From the NCBI GenBank assembly GCA_028280945.1, contig JANQKV010000046.1:1-64000 (forward strand): a stretch of DNA of 64,000 nucleotides, in the 5' to 3' direction. Under the pieces are notes generated by a model. It was given only the letters and a program-made list of their open reading frames with translations, had not been told where the DNA came from and made no database searches. Of the stretch, positions 1-13,468 are shown piece by piece. The position numbers and the translations under genes were made by a program. This DNA is from Opitutaceae bacterium (GTDB taxonomy: Bacteria > Verrucomicrobiota > Verrucomicrobiia > Opitutales > Opitutaceae). Positions within the stretch are counted from its first letter, which is position 1, and each line of letters begins with the position of its first letter.

Positions 1-262
1 CCTCCCTCTCCGCCACTTCGATTTCGGATTTACGATTTACGATTTCAGAATGGGGCTTCGGCCATGCAGCGCGGAATCGTGGAGGAGGGATGAGAACCCG
101 ATCAGAGGGTTCGACGAAGCGGAGCCCTGCAGGGCGAAGCGAAGATGGGACGCGCTCAGCGCGGGTGCGAAGCACGGGACCGCAGGTCCACCAATCCCTC
201 CCGTCCGATGTCGCTTGCGTGCCTGCCTCATTATCGCCGGTGGCGATTAAACCTCGCACCTC
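1..262. other. Intergenic stretch, no gene supported
   Basis: I see no credible coding region here. The sequence is GC-rich with short direct repeats of a GATTTAC unit at about 26-45 and several small self-complementary words. It lies downstream of the minus-strand zinc-ribbon membrane gene. Open frames exist on both strands but have repetitive, arginine-rich composition and no recognisable domain. Confidence 0.5.
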
Positions 263-670
263 TCACGTGTTCTCGTCTTCGTCGGGGGCGAGTTGGCGCT
301 GGTTGGCCGGCAGGTGGTGAGGCAGAACCAAGTAGTAGTTCATCAGCCACCAGCTCCGCGAGGGTCGGTAGAGCAAGACAGGAACCACAATCGCGCCAAT
401 CCCCGCCGCCACGCTGGCCACGACCCCCGACAAAATGCCAAAGAGGTAAAGCAATAATACGGGCACAAGATAGAGCACAATCGTGACACCGTAATTGAGC
501 GACAACGACCCCAAGAATCCGCCCTCATCCCGTTCGATCCGCATGCCACACTGCGGACAGTTGACATTCACGTGGAGCACCTTGTCCGGTCGAAACAAGG
601 TGCGGCCACCGCAGTTGGGACAACGGCATTGCAATCCACGCGCGACAATCTGACTTCGGGAAACCTTCAC
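263..670 (-). CDS. DUF983-like zinc-ribbon membrane protein
   Basis: A small inner-membrane protein that resembles the DUF983 family. Near the N-terminus are two CxxC knuckles (CPNCGG and CPQCGM) about 20 residues apart, which could bind one zinc. Two hydrophobic segments follow and would form a helical hairpin, and then an aromatic RPSRSWWLMNYY stretch near the end. The biochemical role of this family is not established. I chose the GTG start at 670 (135 residues) over an upstream in-frame ATG at 742. The longer form would read through the tsf terminator at 686-712 and overlap the tsf stop. It lies downstream of tsf on the same strand but probably has its own transcript. Confidence 0.7.
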   Translation of the reverse strand: MKVSRSQIVARGLQCRCPNCGGRTLFRPDKVLHVNVNCPQCGMRIERDEGGFLGSLSLNYGVTIVLYLVPVLLLYLFGILSGVVASVAAGIGAIVVPVLLYRPSRSWWLMNYYLVLPHHLPANQRQLAPDEDENT

Positions 671-685
671 TTGTAATCTGGGGAT

Positions 686-712
686 TAAAAAAGCCTCCCC
701 GGAGGGAGGCTT
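686..712 (-). terminator. Rho-independent terminator of tsf
   Basis: Read on the minus strand, a 7-bp GC-only stem (GCCTCCC paired with GGGAGGC) closes a 4-nt loop and is followed directly by six or seven U residues. It starts about 27 nt after the tsf stop codon. It ends the rpsB-tsf transcript and argues against a longer N-terminus for the next gene. Confidence 0.85.
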
Positions 713-738
713 CAAAAACAAAACCAACCGGCGTGCGA

Positions 739-1332
739 TCAAGCACCCAGCTGGTAGCGAGTGAACCGGCGAATCTGGATGTTTTCGCCCGTCTTCTGGA
801 TGGTCTCGGTAATGAGCTCGCGAACGGTTTGATCCGGGTTTTTCACAAACGGCTGATCGAGCAACACACTTTGTGCATAAAACTTCTCCAGCTTGCCTTC
901 GACGATCTTCTGCACGGCCATCGGCGGCTTGCCCTCGGCTTGAGCCGTGGCGATTTCGCGCTCCTTCTCAACCAGGGCGGAATCGACTTCCTCCCGGGTG
1001 ACCGCGGTCGGATTCACCGCCGCAATGTGCAGGCAGATGTCTTTCACGAACGCCTTGAAGTCATCGTTGCGCGCCACGAAATCAGTCTCGCAGTTGACCT
1101 CGATGAGGACGCCTACTTTGCCGCCGAGGTGGATGTAGCTTTCAATCACCCCCTCCTTGGCATCGCGATCTGCTTTCTTCGCCGCGGAAGCCTCGCCCTG
1201 CTTGCGCAGAATCGTGGTGGCCTCCTCGACGTTGCCGTTGGCATCGACGAGCGCCTTTTTGCATTTCATCAGACCCGCACCCGTAGCCTTGCGGAGGTCA
1301 TTTACCATTTTGGCGGTAATCTCAGTGCTCAT
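739..1332 (-). CDS. tsf: Translation elongation factor Ts
   Basis: Guanine nucleotide exchange factor for EF-Tu. It displaces GDP so that EF-Tu can be reloaded with GTP in the translation cycle. The N-terminal UBA-like domain (about residues 3-45, with the LRKATGAG and MKCKKAL blocks) is followed by the core with the ETDFVARN signature near residue 80, which contacts EF-Tu. At 197 residues it is the short form of the family, lacking part of the C-terminal region found in the roughly 283-residue E. coli protein. It sits 44 bp after rpsB on the same strand, the usual rpsB-tsf pairing. No Shine-Dalgarno sequence precedes the ATG. Confidence 0.96.
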   Translation of the reverse strand: MSTEITAKMVNDLRKATGAGLMKCKKALVDANGNVEEATTILRKQGEASAAKKADRDAKEGVIESYIHLGGKVGVLIEVNCETDFVARNDDFKAFVKDICLHIAAVNPTAVTREEVDSALVEKEREIATAQAEGKPPMAVQKIVEGKLEKFYAQSVLLDQPFVKNPDQTVRELITETIQKTGENIQIRRFTRYQLGA

Positions 1333-1376
1333 GTTTTTAAGAACGATTTAGCGTAAAAAAATGTCAGTGGAGAGGC

Positions 1377-2420
1377 TCACTCCTCCTTCTTCGGAGCTTC
1401 AGCAGCGGGTGATTCCTCGGCGGCGGGCGGTGCCTCGGCGGCGGGAGCTTCCTCAACCGCGGGAGTCTCTTCAGTGGCAGGGACGGGTTCAGCCGCCGGC
1501 GCAGCTTCCTCGGCGGACTCAACCGGAGCCGCCGGAGCTTCAGAAGCTTCTGCCTTCGGAGCCGCGATCTTTTTGCGCTTGGTGGCCGTGGGGATAACCA
1601 CTTCGTCCGAGGCCGGCGCGGGGGCTTCCACGGTTTCAGCCGCCGGTTCTTCACCACCTTCGACGGCGGCAGCCACGGCGGCGGTGGCGGACTTGAGATC
1701 GGCTTGGCCGCGGGCAATCCGGCGGGCGTCGCGTTGGCCCAAACCGTTTTGCACGGCTTCGACCAGCGTATCGACAATCACCCGGATTGACTTCACCGCG
1801 TCATCATTGCCCGGGATCGGATAAGTGACGCCGGACGGATCGGAGTTGGTGTCGACCAACGCGATAGTGGGAATCTTGCAGCGGACACCCTCGGCCACGG
1901 CGATGTCTTCGTGAGCCACGTCGATGATGACCATGGCTTGCGGCAGATCGGTCATTTCGACGATGCCGGAGAAATTCTTCTGCATGCGCACCATCTCGCG
2001 GCGGATGGCGGCCTGCTCTTTACCTCCGAGTTTTTGGAGGTCGCCCGAGGTGTCCATGGCCTGGTACTTCTTATACTTGGCAATGGAGGCCTTGACCGTG
2101 GCAAAGTTGGTCAGGGTGCCGCCCAACCAGCGGTCGACGCAGTAGGGCATGTTCACGGAAGCGGCGGCCTCACGGATGATTTCCTGGGCCTGGCGCTTGG
2201 TGCCAACGAAGAGCACGTTGCCGCCGTTGGCCACGAGGTCCGTCAGAGCTTCAGCCGCTTTTTCAAGGGCGGCGAAGGTCTTGCCGAGATCGATGATGGT
2301 GATCCCTTGGCGGTGATCGAAGACAAACGGCTTGGAGCGCGGATTCCAGCGCTTGGTCTGGTGACCGAAGTGAACGCCGGCGTCGAGCAGGTCGCGAACG
2401 GTGGTGGTGATGTTACTCAT
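1377..2420 (-). CDS. rpsB: 30S ribosomal protein S2 with long acidic tail
   Basis: Structural protein of the small ribosomal subunit. The first 240 or so residues carry the full S2 fold: the N-terminal DLLDAGVHFGHQTKRWNP block, the FVGTKRQA motif and the PDxx/DTNSDP region (IALVDTNSDPSGVTYPIPGND). The protein is 347 residues, about 100 longer than typical S2. The extra C-terminal part is almost only Ala, Pro and Glu in imperfect repeats (AEEAPAAE-type units) and is predicted to be disordered. Start ATG at 2420; no Shine-Dalgarno is visible. The 5' leader (2421 to about 2570) contains nested inverted repeats that could support feedback control. Confidence 0.96.
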   Translation of the reverse strand: MSNITTTVRDLLDAGVHFGHQTKRWNPRSKPFVFDHRQGITIIDLGKTFAALEKAAEALTDLVANGGNVLFVGTKRQAQEIIREAAASVNMPYCVDRWLGGTLTNFATVKASIAKYKKYQAMDTSGDLQKLGGKEQAAIRREMVRMQKNFSGIVEMTDLPQAMVIIDVAHEDIAVAEGVRCKIPTIALVDTNSDPSGVTYPIPGNDDAVKSIRVIVDTLVEAVQNGLGQRDARRIARGQADLKSATAAVAAAVEGGEEPAAETVEAPAPASDEVVIPTATKRKKIAAPKAEASEAPAAPVESAEEAAPAAEPVPATEETPAVEEAPAAEAPPAAEESPAAEAPKKEE

Positions 2421-2462
2421 GATTGATCTATGTAGGGTTGTTACACAGGTCCGCCAATGGGC

Positions 2463-2570
2463 GGCCTTGCGATCGAGGTTTATGGGTTAGTGTGGTTTGG
2501 TTTGAATGACCCCCTCTGTGAAGAGAGAGAGCGGTCGAACACAGAGACCGCAATCGGGCGACGCAAGGCC
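2463..2570 (-). promoter_or_regulatory. Structured rpsB 5' leader (inverted repeats)
   Basis: Upstream of rpsB a perfect 9-bp inverted repeat, GGCCTTGCG at 2463-2471 and CGCAAGGCC at 2562-2570, encloses two further complementary pairs: CTCTGTG 2514-2520 with CACAGAG 2540-2546, and GCGGTC 2531-2536 with GACCGC 2546-2551. The two inner stems share base 2546 and cannot both form fully. This looks like a folded leader RNA. Autogenous control of rpsB by S2 is known in other bacteria; that this leader does it is inference. Confidence 0.4.
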
Positions 2571-2596
2571 GGATTTGGAAATTTTTAAAAAGCCTG

Positions 2597-2625
2597 TTGA
2601 CACGTCACGTTACCGTTTCATTCCT
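2597..2625 (+). promoter_or_regulatory. Candidate promoter of tRNA-Met
   Basis: A perfect TTGACA hexamer at 2597-2602 is followed after 17 bp by ATTCCT at 2620-2625, a weak -10 match. A start about 7 nt further on would lie 8-10 nt before the tRNA 5' end. The perfect -35 and correct position make it plausible; the -10 is poor. Confidence 0.4.
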
Positions 2626-2640
2626 CTCCGTCCCTCCTAT

Positions 2641-2717
<77 letters not shown>

Positions 2718-2721
2718 ATTT

Positions 2722-2752
2722 AAAACCCCTTCGTTCACTCGAAGGGGTTTTT
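2722..2752 (+). terminator. Rho-independent terminator after tRNA-Met
   Basis: A perfect 12-bp stem (AAAACCCCTTCG with its complement at 2740-2751) closes a 6-nt loop and ends in a T run. It begins 4 nt after the tRNA CCA end. Confidence 0.85.
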
Positions 2753-2759
2753 CAGTGAG

Positions 2760-3160
2760 TGACTTAGACAGTCGCGCCGATTGGCGGAAGCTTTTGAAAC
2801 ACTGAGCAATATTGGGAAACTACGGCTTACCGTTTCCGTAGTATTTTGAGGCACCCCAAACGGATAGTCGCGCGGAAAGACACTTAAAGAGACGCTCAAC
2901 TCCAGCCAGCCTGACAAGCTCTGATCGCAGAGCCCTTACAACGCTTGCACCTCATCAGGGAGTGGAAGCCTGACCGTTTTCGGTCAGTATGCGATGCGTT
3001 TGCCCAAATGCCGGCTGCGGCCAGAATTCCGGCCATCGATGGTGTTTCACATCAAGGGTCTGGAGCGCCTTCCGCGTATTCAGGCTTTCTACAAGGTCTC
3101 TTTTTGTCCGCTATCTATTCATAGGCAATGGCTTGCATTTATGAGACAGATTCTGGCTTC
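2760..3160. other. Intergenic region without supported gene
   Basis: About 400 bp between the tRNA terminator and the stop of the TonB receptor. It holds small hairpins (CTACGG/CCGTAG at 2820-2841 and a CTGACCG/CGGTCAG word near 2970-2987) and only short open frames with no recognisable domain. It may contain decayed sequence; I cannot identify any gene fragment. Confidence 0.5.
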
Positions 3161-3162
3161 AA

Positions 3163-6100
3163 TTAGAAATTGAAGGTTGCGCTGAAACTGGTCTGCCGTG
3201 GGGTGGGCACGTAGTAGCGGAAGGCATACAGCTCTCCGAACGAGTTGCCGCGATACCGTGATACGTCGTAATCATTGTCGTTGAAGATGTTCTTCACGTT
3301 CAATTGCAGGCGCATGGTCGCTCCTTCGCGCAGCCAGTTCGCTTGAGTTTTGTAGATCAGGGCTACGTCGTTGAAAGTGCGTGAACCGCTTTCTTGAACG
3401 ATGTCCCGGTCTCTCTGCAAGTTGCCGCTTTCGTCGTAAAACTGGAAGTAGCCGATCTCAGCGCCGCTTTGGTAGCGAAGTCCGCCCGCTACTTCAAAGC
3501 CTTTGAGAACTCCTTCAGTAAAGCGATAACGAGCCCAGATATTAGCTTTGTGCTTACGCTGGCCGAAGCCTTCCTGAGCGTTTTCCAGGTCGTTATCAAC
3601 CCATTGGTCGACGTTGAAATCCAGTACATCATTGGCGAACAAGTAATAGCGGCCGGAGGAATCCTGGACGATGCTTCCAGTGCCTTCAGTCTCGTCGAAG
3701 CTGTCGACACGACGGATGGGCAAGCGATCCAGAAGAGAGGCGTCAAAGTCTCGCCCAGAGTAAAGCCATTGACGCACTTTGTCTGAAAAAGCCCGTACCA
3801 TCGCCCAACGATCAAATACGCGACGGGTAGTGTATGAATAACCCAATCGCATACTGAAATTTTTCGACAAGTTAGTGGTCAGGTTGAGCTCGTAGCCTTC
3901 GGACTCGAAATCATCGTCCTGCGTGCGGAAGTTCGGAACAGGCATGGCCTGCGGGATCAGCGCGGGAATCGCCTCATAGATCGGTACGCCGTCCGCATCC
4001 TCGACGATGTTGCCGCTGCCATCGAATTGAAGGAGGCCAATCTGGCCTGCTCCAGGAGTCTCATTGAAGGGCTGGTTTCCGAAGAGCGAGCGAACGATTT
4101 CCGCGAAGCGATTATCAAGTCCGGTGTCTCTCCAAGTCAGAGCTCCTGTGCCCTGGGTTTCGAAATAGTTGGCTGCAACGTAAACTTTGCCGTCAAAGAG
4201 ATTCAACTTTAAGCCGTAGTCTCGGCCGTTGCCAGTCGGCGCCCATGGCTCGAAGTCTTGAGTGCCGCGCAGTGTGGCAAGATCGATCGGCTCGGTCGTA
4301 TTGGGGGCTCCCCAGCCTCCGAAGGGAGGACCGTTGTTTTCGGAATCGTTGAAGGTGAGGGAAAGGTTGTTATTCAGGTGATAGACAGCTCCGAAAGTAC
4401 GGGTGGTGCTTTCCTGATCCACGTCGCGGGTGACGTCGTCGCGATTGTAGATCCGGTTGTTCAAGGCGTCGCGATTAACTTCGCCGGTGGGCAGACCATC
4501 GCTGCCGATGATGCTAGTCCCAAAGGCCTTCGTATTGGCATCATCAACACGATAGCCAAAAGTCGTTACCAGGCGGTTGTTCAGGAAATAGTTCTGCATG
4601 GCGATTAGCTTGGAATCGACCGTTGATTCGGAAAAGCGATCGGTTATATTAGCGAAGCCCGTTTGGTAGGTGTGACCGGTAAAGGGATCGGTGAACGAGC
4701 TGGGAAATGTATTCATATCTGCATTACGGAAATCCGCGCGATCACTTTCGTTGGTAATGTAATGGCGGAGGAATACTCGATTTCTATTGTGTTCCGGATT
4801 GGCGATGAGCGTTCCATCTGGGTTGGTCAGCACGGAGGCCCGTTTCACATTCACGCCAGCGGTAGATTCTTCGGTGGATACCATCGCGGCAAAGCGGTGC
4901 CTTCCCAGGCGCTCGGCATCAAGTTCGTAGGAAGCGGTGAGACGGAGACTGTCGAAATCCCCATAGCGAACCTCGTTTCGAGCGTCGTCTTCATAGTAAT
5001 ACAGGCCGCCGAAATCGTGGGGCACGGTGTCAACGACGCTGGCTCCGTCCGCGATGTCTTCAGCAGGAGCGTCGCGATAAAAGAACGTGGAGGCCTCGCC
5101 CTTCATTTGGGCTTCGTTGCCAAAGTTGTTGGCGTACCAATCGCGTTCGTAATGGTTATAAGCAAGTTCAAGGTGAATGTCTTGCGTAACCCTTTGCTCA
5201 ATAAAGGCGCTCCAGGTCTTGTAAGTAAGGTCGCGTTCCGCACTCGGACCGTTGATCATAGTGCCGTAGATGACATCCTGGCCCAGCTGCGGATCGCCTA
5301 GATTTCGCGACTCGTAGCGGTTGTTGGAGCTGAAGAAGGTGCCATCGTTGTCGATGAAAACAAAGCGTTCCGTTCCGTCGTTGCGAACGCCGTTGACGAC
5401 GCGTTGGGAAACATCCGCTCCTGTATTGGGATTGGTTCTGGTAAGAATAGCGCTCGGCTCGTTGTTGAGATTTCCGGTGGTGCGAACCGTCGATAGATCG
5501 AAGGTCGGCCGGCCGGCAAGATCCCAGTAATGGGCGCGATTCTGCACAGGGAATGTGCGGGTGGCCATGTCGCCTTTTGTGCCGTATTCAAAGTCGGTTC
5601 GTATAGTGGTCTTGTCGAAAGGCCTCCACTTGGTGGCCAGTTGGATGCCTTCTTTCTCGTTCCGACCATGGGCATGCCAGGCCTCGCCATCTTGATGGAG
5701 AAGGTTGAGGCGAAGAGCTAATCTGTTTTCGACAAGCACCTGGTTGTGGTCGAGCGTGAGGCGCAGTAGGTTGTCATTGCTGGTTTTGATGCCAGCCGAG
5801 GTGCGGTTTCTGAAAAGATTTGCCTGTTTACTGGTGATATTGGTAACGCCACCCGCATTGCCGATCCCGAAGAGGATCGAGTTTGGACCGCGGGAAGCGT
5901 CGACGCGTTGGGTGCTGAAAAAGTCCAGAGGCAGATGGTAGCGGAAATAGTCGCGCGAGCGCGTTTGCGGCATGCCACGCACTTTGTAGCGCGTCCGTAC
6001 CTGTGCCTGTGACTTATAGTCTTGCTGCATGCCGGGGTTGTCGTCGCCCAGGTCTTCTTGAGCGTTCGAGTGGTACTCGAGAGCGTCCTCAATCGAGTCC

Positions 6101-6375
6101 GCCCCGATATCCTCCAGAAATTCCCTGGTGAAGACTTCAATCGGAGCGGCAACGTCTCTGAGTTCGGTGTTGAGGCGGCTGCCGGCCAAGGTGCTGGAAG
6201 CGATATAACCTTGCTGGTCTTGTTCCGACACAACGAAGGGTGAAAGCTCAATGATATCTTCGTCATCGGCTTCGTCAGCCGTGGTGGCTTGCCCGACCAG
6301 GAAGGGGGCCGGACCGATCAGAGCGACGGCGAACAGCCATCGCATACTCCGGGAAGTTCTGGGTATCATGTTCAT
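3163..6375 (-). CDS. TonB-dependent outer-membrane receptor
   Basis: Outer-membrane beta-barrel transporter with an N-terminal plug, using TonB energy to import a ligand, here probably an oligosaccharide. Signal peptide at residues 1-30 (MNMIPRTSRSMRWLFAVALI), then an acidic linker and the motif EDIIELSPFVV, the likely TonB box. The plug follows with GSRLNTELRDVAAPIEVFT and SRGPNSILFGIGNAGGVTNIT. The barrel ends in aromatic FSATFNF, typical of porin-type C-termini. Length 1070 residues. I chose the ATG at 6375 because it starts a proper signal peptide; an upstream in-frame start at 6477 would run into the galactosidase gene. Last gene of a sulfatase-sulfatase-galactosidase-receptor unit. No SusD partner is present. 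Confidence 0.93.
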   Translation of the reverse strand: MNMIPRTSRSMRWLFAVALIGPAPFLVGQATTADEADDEDIIELSPFVVSEQDQQGYIASSTLAGSRLNTELRDVAAPIEVFTREFLEDIGADSIEDALEYHSNAQEDLGDDNPGMQQDYKSQAQVRTRYKVRGMPQTRSRDYFRYHLPLDFFSTQRVDASRGPNSILFGIGNAGGVTNITSKQANLFRNRTSAGIKTSNDNLLRLTLDHNQVLVENRLALRLNLLHQDGEAWHAHGRNEKEGIQLATKWRPFDKTTIRTDFEYGTKGDMATRTFPVQNRAHYWDLAGRPTFDLSTVRTTGNLNNEPSAILTRTNPNTGADVSQRVVNGVRNDGTERFVFIDNDGTFFSSNNRYESRNLGDPQLGQDVIYGTMINGPSAERDLTYKTWSAFIEQRVTQDIHLELAYNHYERDWYANNFGNEAQMKGEASTFFYRDAPAEDIADGASVVDTVPHDFGGLYYYEDDARNEVRYGDFDSLRLTASYELDAERLGRHRFAAMVSTEESTAGVNVKRASVLTNPDGTLIANPEHNRNRVFLRHYITNESDRADFRNADMNTFPSSFTDPFTGHTYQTGFANITDRFSESTVDSKLIAMQNYFLNNRLVTTFGYRVDDANTKAFGTSIIGSDGLPTGEVNRDALNNRIYNRDDVTRDVDQESTTRTFGAVYHLNNNLSLTFNDSENNGPPFGGWGAPNTTEPIDLATLRGTQDFEPWAPTGNGRDYGLKLNLFDGKVYVAANYFETQGTGALTWRDTGLDNRFAEIVRSLFGNQPFNETPGAGQIGLLQFDGSGNIVEDADGVPIYEAIPALIPQAMPVPNFRTQDDDFESEGYELNLTTNLSKNFSMRLGYSYTTRRVFDRWAMVRAFSDKVRQWLYSGRDFDASLLDRLPIRRVDSFDETEGTGSIVQDSSGRYYLFANDVLDFNVDQWVDNDLENAQEGFGQRKHKANIWARYRFTEGVLKGFEVAGGLRYQSGAEIGYFQFYDESGNLQRDRDIVQESGSRTFNDVALIYKTQANWLREGATMRLQLNVKNIFNDNDYDVSRYRGNSFGELYAFRYYVPTPRQTSFSATFNF

Positions 6376-6449
6376 GGTTACGTGTGGGGTTAAGGTCAGT
6401 GGTAGGGTATGGGGTTGGCTTGGGTTGAGGAACAACGGGCTGAAAAGTA

Positions 6450-11093
<4,644 letters not shown>

Positions 11094-11097
<4 letters not shown>

Positions 11098-12707
11098 TTG
11101 GAGTCCCCCGGAATGCCGACACGGACACGACCGTTGCCGACCGGACTATCCGTGCTGATTTTTCGGCCGGTTTCTGCTTCCAACCGTTCTCGTAATTGCG
11201 CCAGCACGGCCGGATATTCCCGGGCCACATCGTTTTGCTCCGCGGGGTCCTCCGGCAGGTAGAACAGGCGACCGGGCGGGCTGATGCGGGTGGCCTCCAT
11301 CCGGTTGATCTTTCCGCGATCGCGAACCCGCCCCGGGGGAATGTATTTCCACGGCCCCATCCGGATGGCCGTCATCTGCACACCCTGTTGGATCACATGG
11401 TCGCGTGCAGTCTGGCTTTGTCCCATCAGCGCATCGAGGTGGTCCTGGGAGTCGGCTGCTTCACCGGATGACACCTCTGCTCCCACCAAGGCTGCAATGC
11501 TGGCGTAAAGATCCACCTGACTGATCAGCGCATCGCTGAGACCCGGCTTAATCTTGCCCGGCCACGTCGCGATGAGTGGCAGTCGTGTGCCCCCTTCCCA
11601 GACACTGTATTTGCCACCCCGCCATGGACCCGCCGGGCGGTGGTCGGCATTCATCTCCCAAGCGCCATCGTAATAGCCGTCAAAGAGCACGGGGCCGTTG
11701 TCGCTGGAGAAAATGATGAGGGTATCCCGCATGAGATCGTGCTCCTGCAGGGTCTCCACGATACGGCCGATTCCCCAGTCCATCTGCACCACAGCGTCAC
11801 CCCGCACGCCCAGTCCGCTGGAGCCACGAAACCGCGGGTGCGGGACCCGCGGCACGTGGTTCTCGTGAGTGGCATAAAACAGAAAGAACGGGCCTTCGCG
11901 GTTCGACTCGATGAAATCGATGGCCTCGCCCAAGAACCGGTCCGGCATCTCCTCGTCGGTCCAACGCGCCGCCTGCCCGCCCGTCATGTAACCGATGCGG
12001 CTGGTGCCATCGACAATGGTCTTGGCGTGTTGTTCGTCGGCCTGGTTTTTTAGCAGGTGCGGATGCGAGATGCCGGTCGGTTCGTCACCGATGGGATCCT
12101 GGTAACTCACACTGACGGGATCATTGGGATCGAGGTCCACGATACGGCCGTTGCGGATGTAGACTGTCGGCACCCGGTCACCCGTAGCCGCCATGTGAAA
12201 GGAGTAGTCGAATCCCAGCTCCCGTGGACCCGGCGCAATTTCACCGTTCCAATCGAGGGATTCCGTGGCCTTGCCCAAACCGAGGTGCCATTTGCCGACC
12301 AAACCCGTGGTATAACCCCGCCCTTGTAACATGCGCGGCAGAGTCGCCTTGGCGTGATCGATGATGAGGGGAGCATTGCCCGGCAGAATCCTGGCCGCGG
12401 TGTTGCGAAATGCATACTCCCCGGTGAGCAACGAGTAGCGCGACGGGGTGCAGGTCGAGGACGTTGCATAAGCGGCCGTGAACCGCACGCCGTCCGCCGC
12501 CAACGCATCCAGGTTGGGCGTATCCACACCGGTGGCGCCGTAGCACCCCAGATCGCCATAGCCGACATCATCCGCGTAGATAATAATGATGTTGGGCCGG
12601 GACCGGGCATCAGTGAGAGTGGCGCCGATAACGATAAGAATCGTAACGGAGATCCAGCGACGGATACAGATCGATAGGCCAACGAAGGCTGGCGGGAAGG
12701 ATTCCAC
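11094..12707 (-). CDS. Type I sulfatase, arylsulfatase A-like
   Basis: Second secreted sulfatase of this unit, 537 residues. After an N-terminal hydrophobic signal segment comes RPNIIIIYADDVGYGDLGCYG and the signature TCTPSRYSLLTGEY with Cys86 as formylglycine site. The GKWHLGLG and FSSDNGPVLFDGYYDGAWEMN blocks carry the expected active-site Lys, His, Asp and Asn. The start is a GTG at 12707; I see no ATG upstream of the signal segment in frame. It is the first gene of the unit running to the TonB receptor, and a 16-bp inverted repeat lies 97 bp upstream. It overlaps the next sulfatase by 4 bp. Confidence 0.92.
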
Positions 12708-12786
12708 AGGGGTTGGGGGGATTGGGGGCTGGGTTGCAGCGGATCAAGCCCGGGGCTCGCTCCGAGTGTGCCACCAGACTAACCAA

Positions 12787-12820
12787 CCCGGAAATTCCGG
12801 ACAACTAGTTAGATGACTAG
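12787..12820. promoter_or_regulatory. Operator candidate A, CTAGTTAgaTGACTAG plus CCGGAAATTCCGG
   Basis: An inverted repeat at 12805-12820 (CTAGTTAGATGACTAG) is joined to a second palindrome, CCGGAAATTCCGG at 12788-12800. The same two-part element occurs at 17164-17195, matching at 13 of 16 bases in the first part. Both copies precede minus-strand sulfatase genes by about 100 bp. The likely binder is the response regulator encoded at 12824-13456; this is inference. Confidence 0.6.
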
Positions 12821-12823
12821 TCC

Positions 12824-13456
12824 TCAAATCAGGCCCGCACGCATGGCCTTGGCCACCGCCCCGGTTTGGGACTGCACCTCCATCTTGCGGTAAATGTTGC
12901 CCAGATGAAACGCCACGGTCGCCCGGCTGATGTGCAGGTGCTGGCTGATCTCCTTCAACGCGAGCCCCTCTGCCAACTGTTGCAGCACTTCTATCTCGCG
13001 ATCGGAAAGGGTGTAGTCGGCGGTATTCGGCCTTTGCATCTCCTCCAGCACGATCCGGGCAACTTCCGGACTGAGGCTGGCACCGCCGTAAAACACCTGT
13101 CCCAGGCCCGTCACAATTTCCTTCACGGAAGCGGATTTGAGCATGTAGCCGGAAGCGCCAACCTCGAGGGCCTTCAGGACCTTTTGTTTATCCTCAAACA
13201 CGGTTAATACCACCACGGCGACATCCGGAGCGATGGCTTTCAGCTCACGGATGCCGTCGATCCCGCTCATCTCGGGCAGGCCGAGATCCATCAGGATCAG
13301 ATCAGGTTTATCCTCCGCCTTGATCGCTTGAAGAAACTCCACACAGGAGGGAAACACCCGGGAGCAGGTGATGTGCGGCTCCCGCTGCAGCGACAGCCGC
13401 AGATTACGGCGGTATCCGACATCATCCTCAACAATCCAGACGGTAAACGGTATCAT
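12824..13456 (-). CDS. NarL/LuxR-family response regulator
   Basis: Transcription factor of a two-component system. The receiver domain (about 1-120) has the acidic pair ED at 10-11, phospho-acceptor Asp57 in DLILMDLGLPEMSG, and the conserved Lys in SGYMLKSA. The C-terminal helix-turn-helix (about 145-205) has the LuxR signature LSDREIEVLQQLAEGLALKEISQHL. It lies 12 bp after its cognate sensor kinase on the same strand. A candidate operator sits just beyond its stop, before the sulfatase-galactosidase-receptor unit, and a second copy lies before its own operon. It therefore probably controls both and itself. Confidence 0.93.
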   Translation of the reverse strand: MIPFTVWIVEDDVGYRRNLRLSLQREPHITCSRVFPSCVEFLQAIKAEDKPDLILMDLGLPEMSGIDGIRELKAIAPDVAVVVLTVFEDKQKVLKALEVGASGYMLKSASVKEIVTGLGQVFYGGASLSPEVARIVLEEMQRPNTADYTLSDREIEVLQQLAEGLALKEISQHLHISRATVAFHLGNIYRKMEVQSQTGAVAKAMRAGLI

Positions 13457-13468
13457 GCGGCAGCGGTT

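Noticed and set aside
26..45. GATTTAC tandem units as a possible CRISPR or satellite
   Set aside because: Only two to three 7-bp units without spacers; too short for either.
2820..2841. Hairpin CTACGG/CCGTAG as a terminator
   Set aside because: The loop is 10 nt, the stem is weak, and no gene ends just before it on the plus strand.
2735..2917. Minus-strand 60-codon frame after the tRNA
   Set aside because: Overlaps the terminator hairpin and shows no conserved motif.
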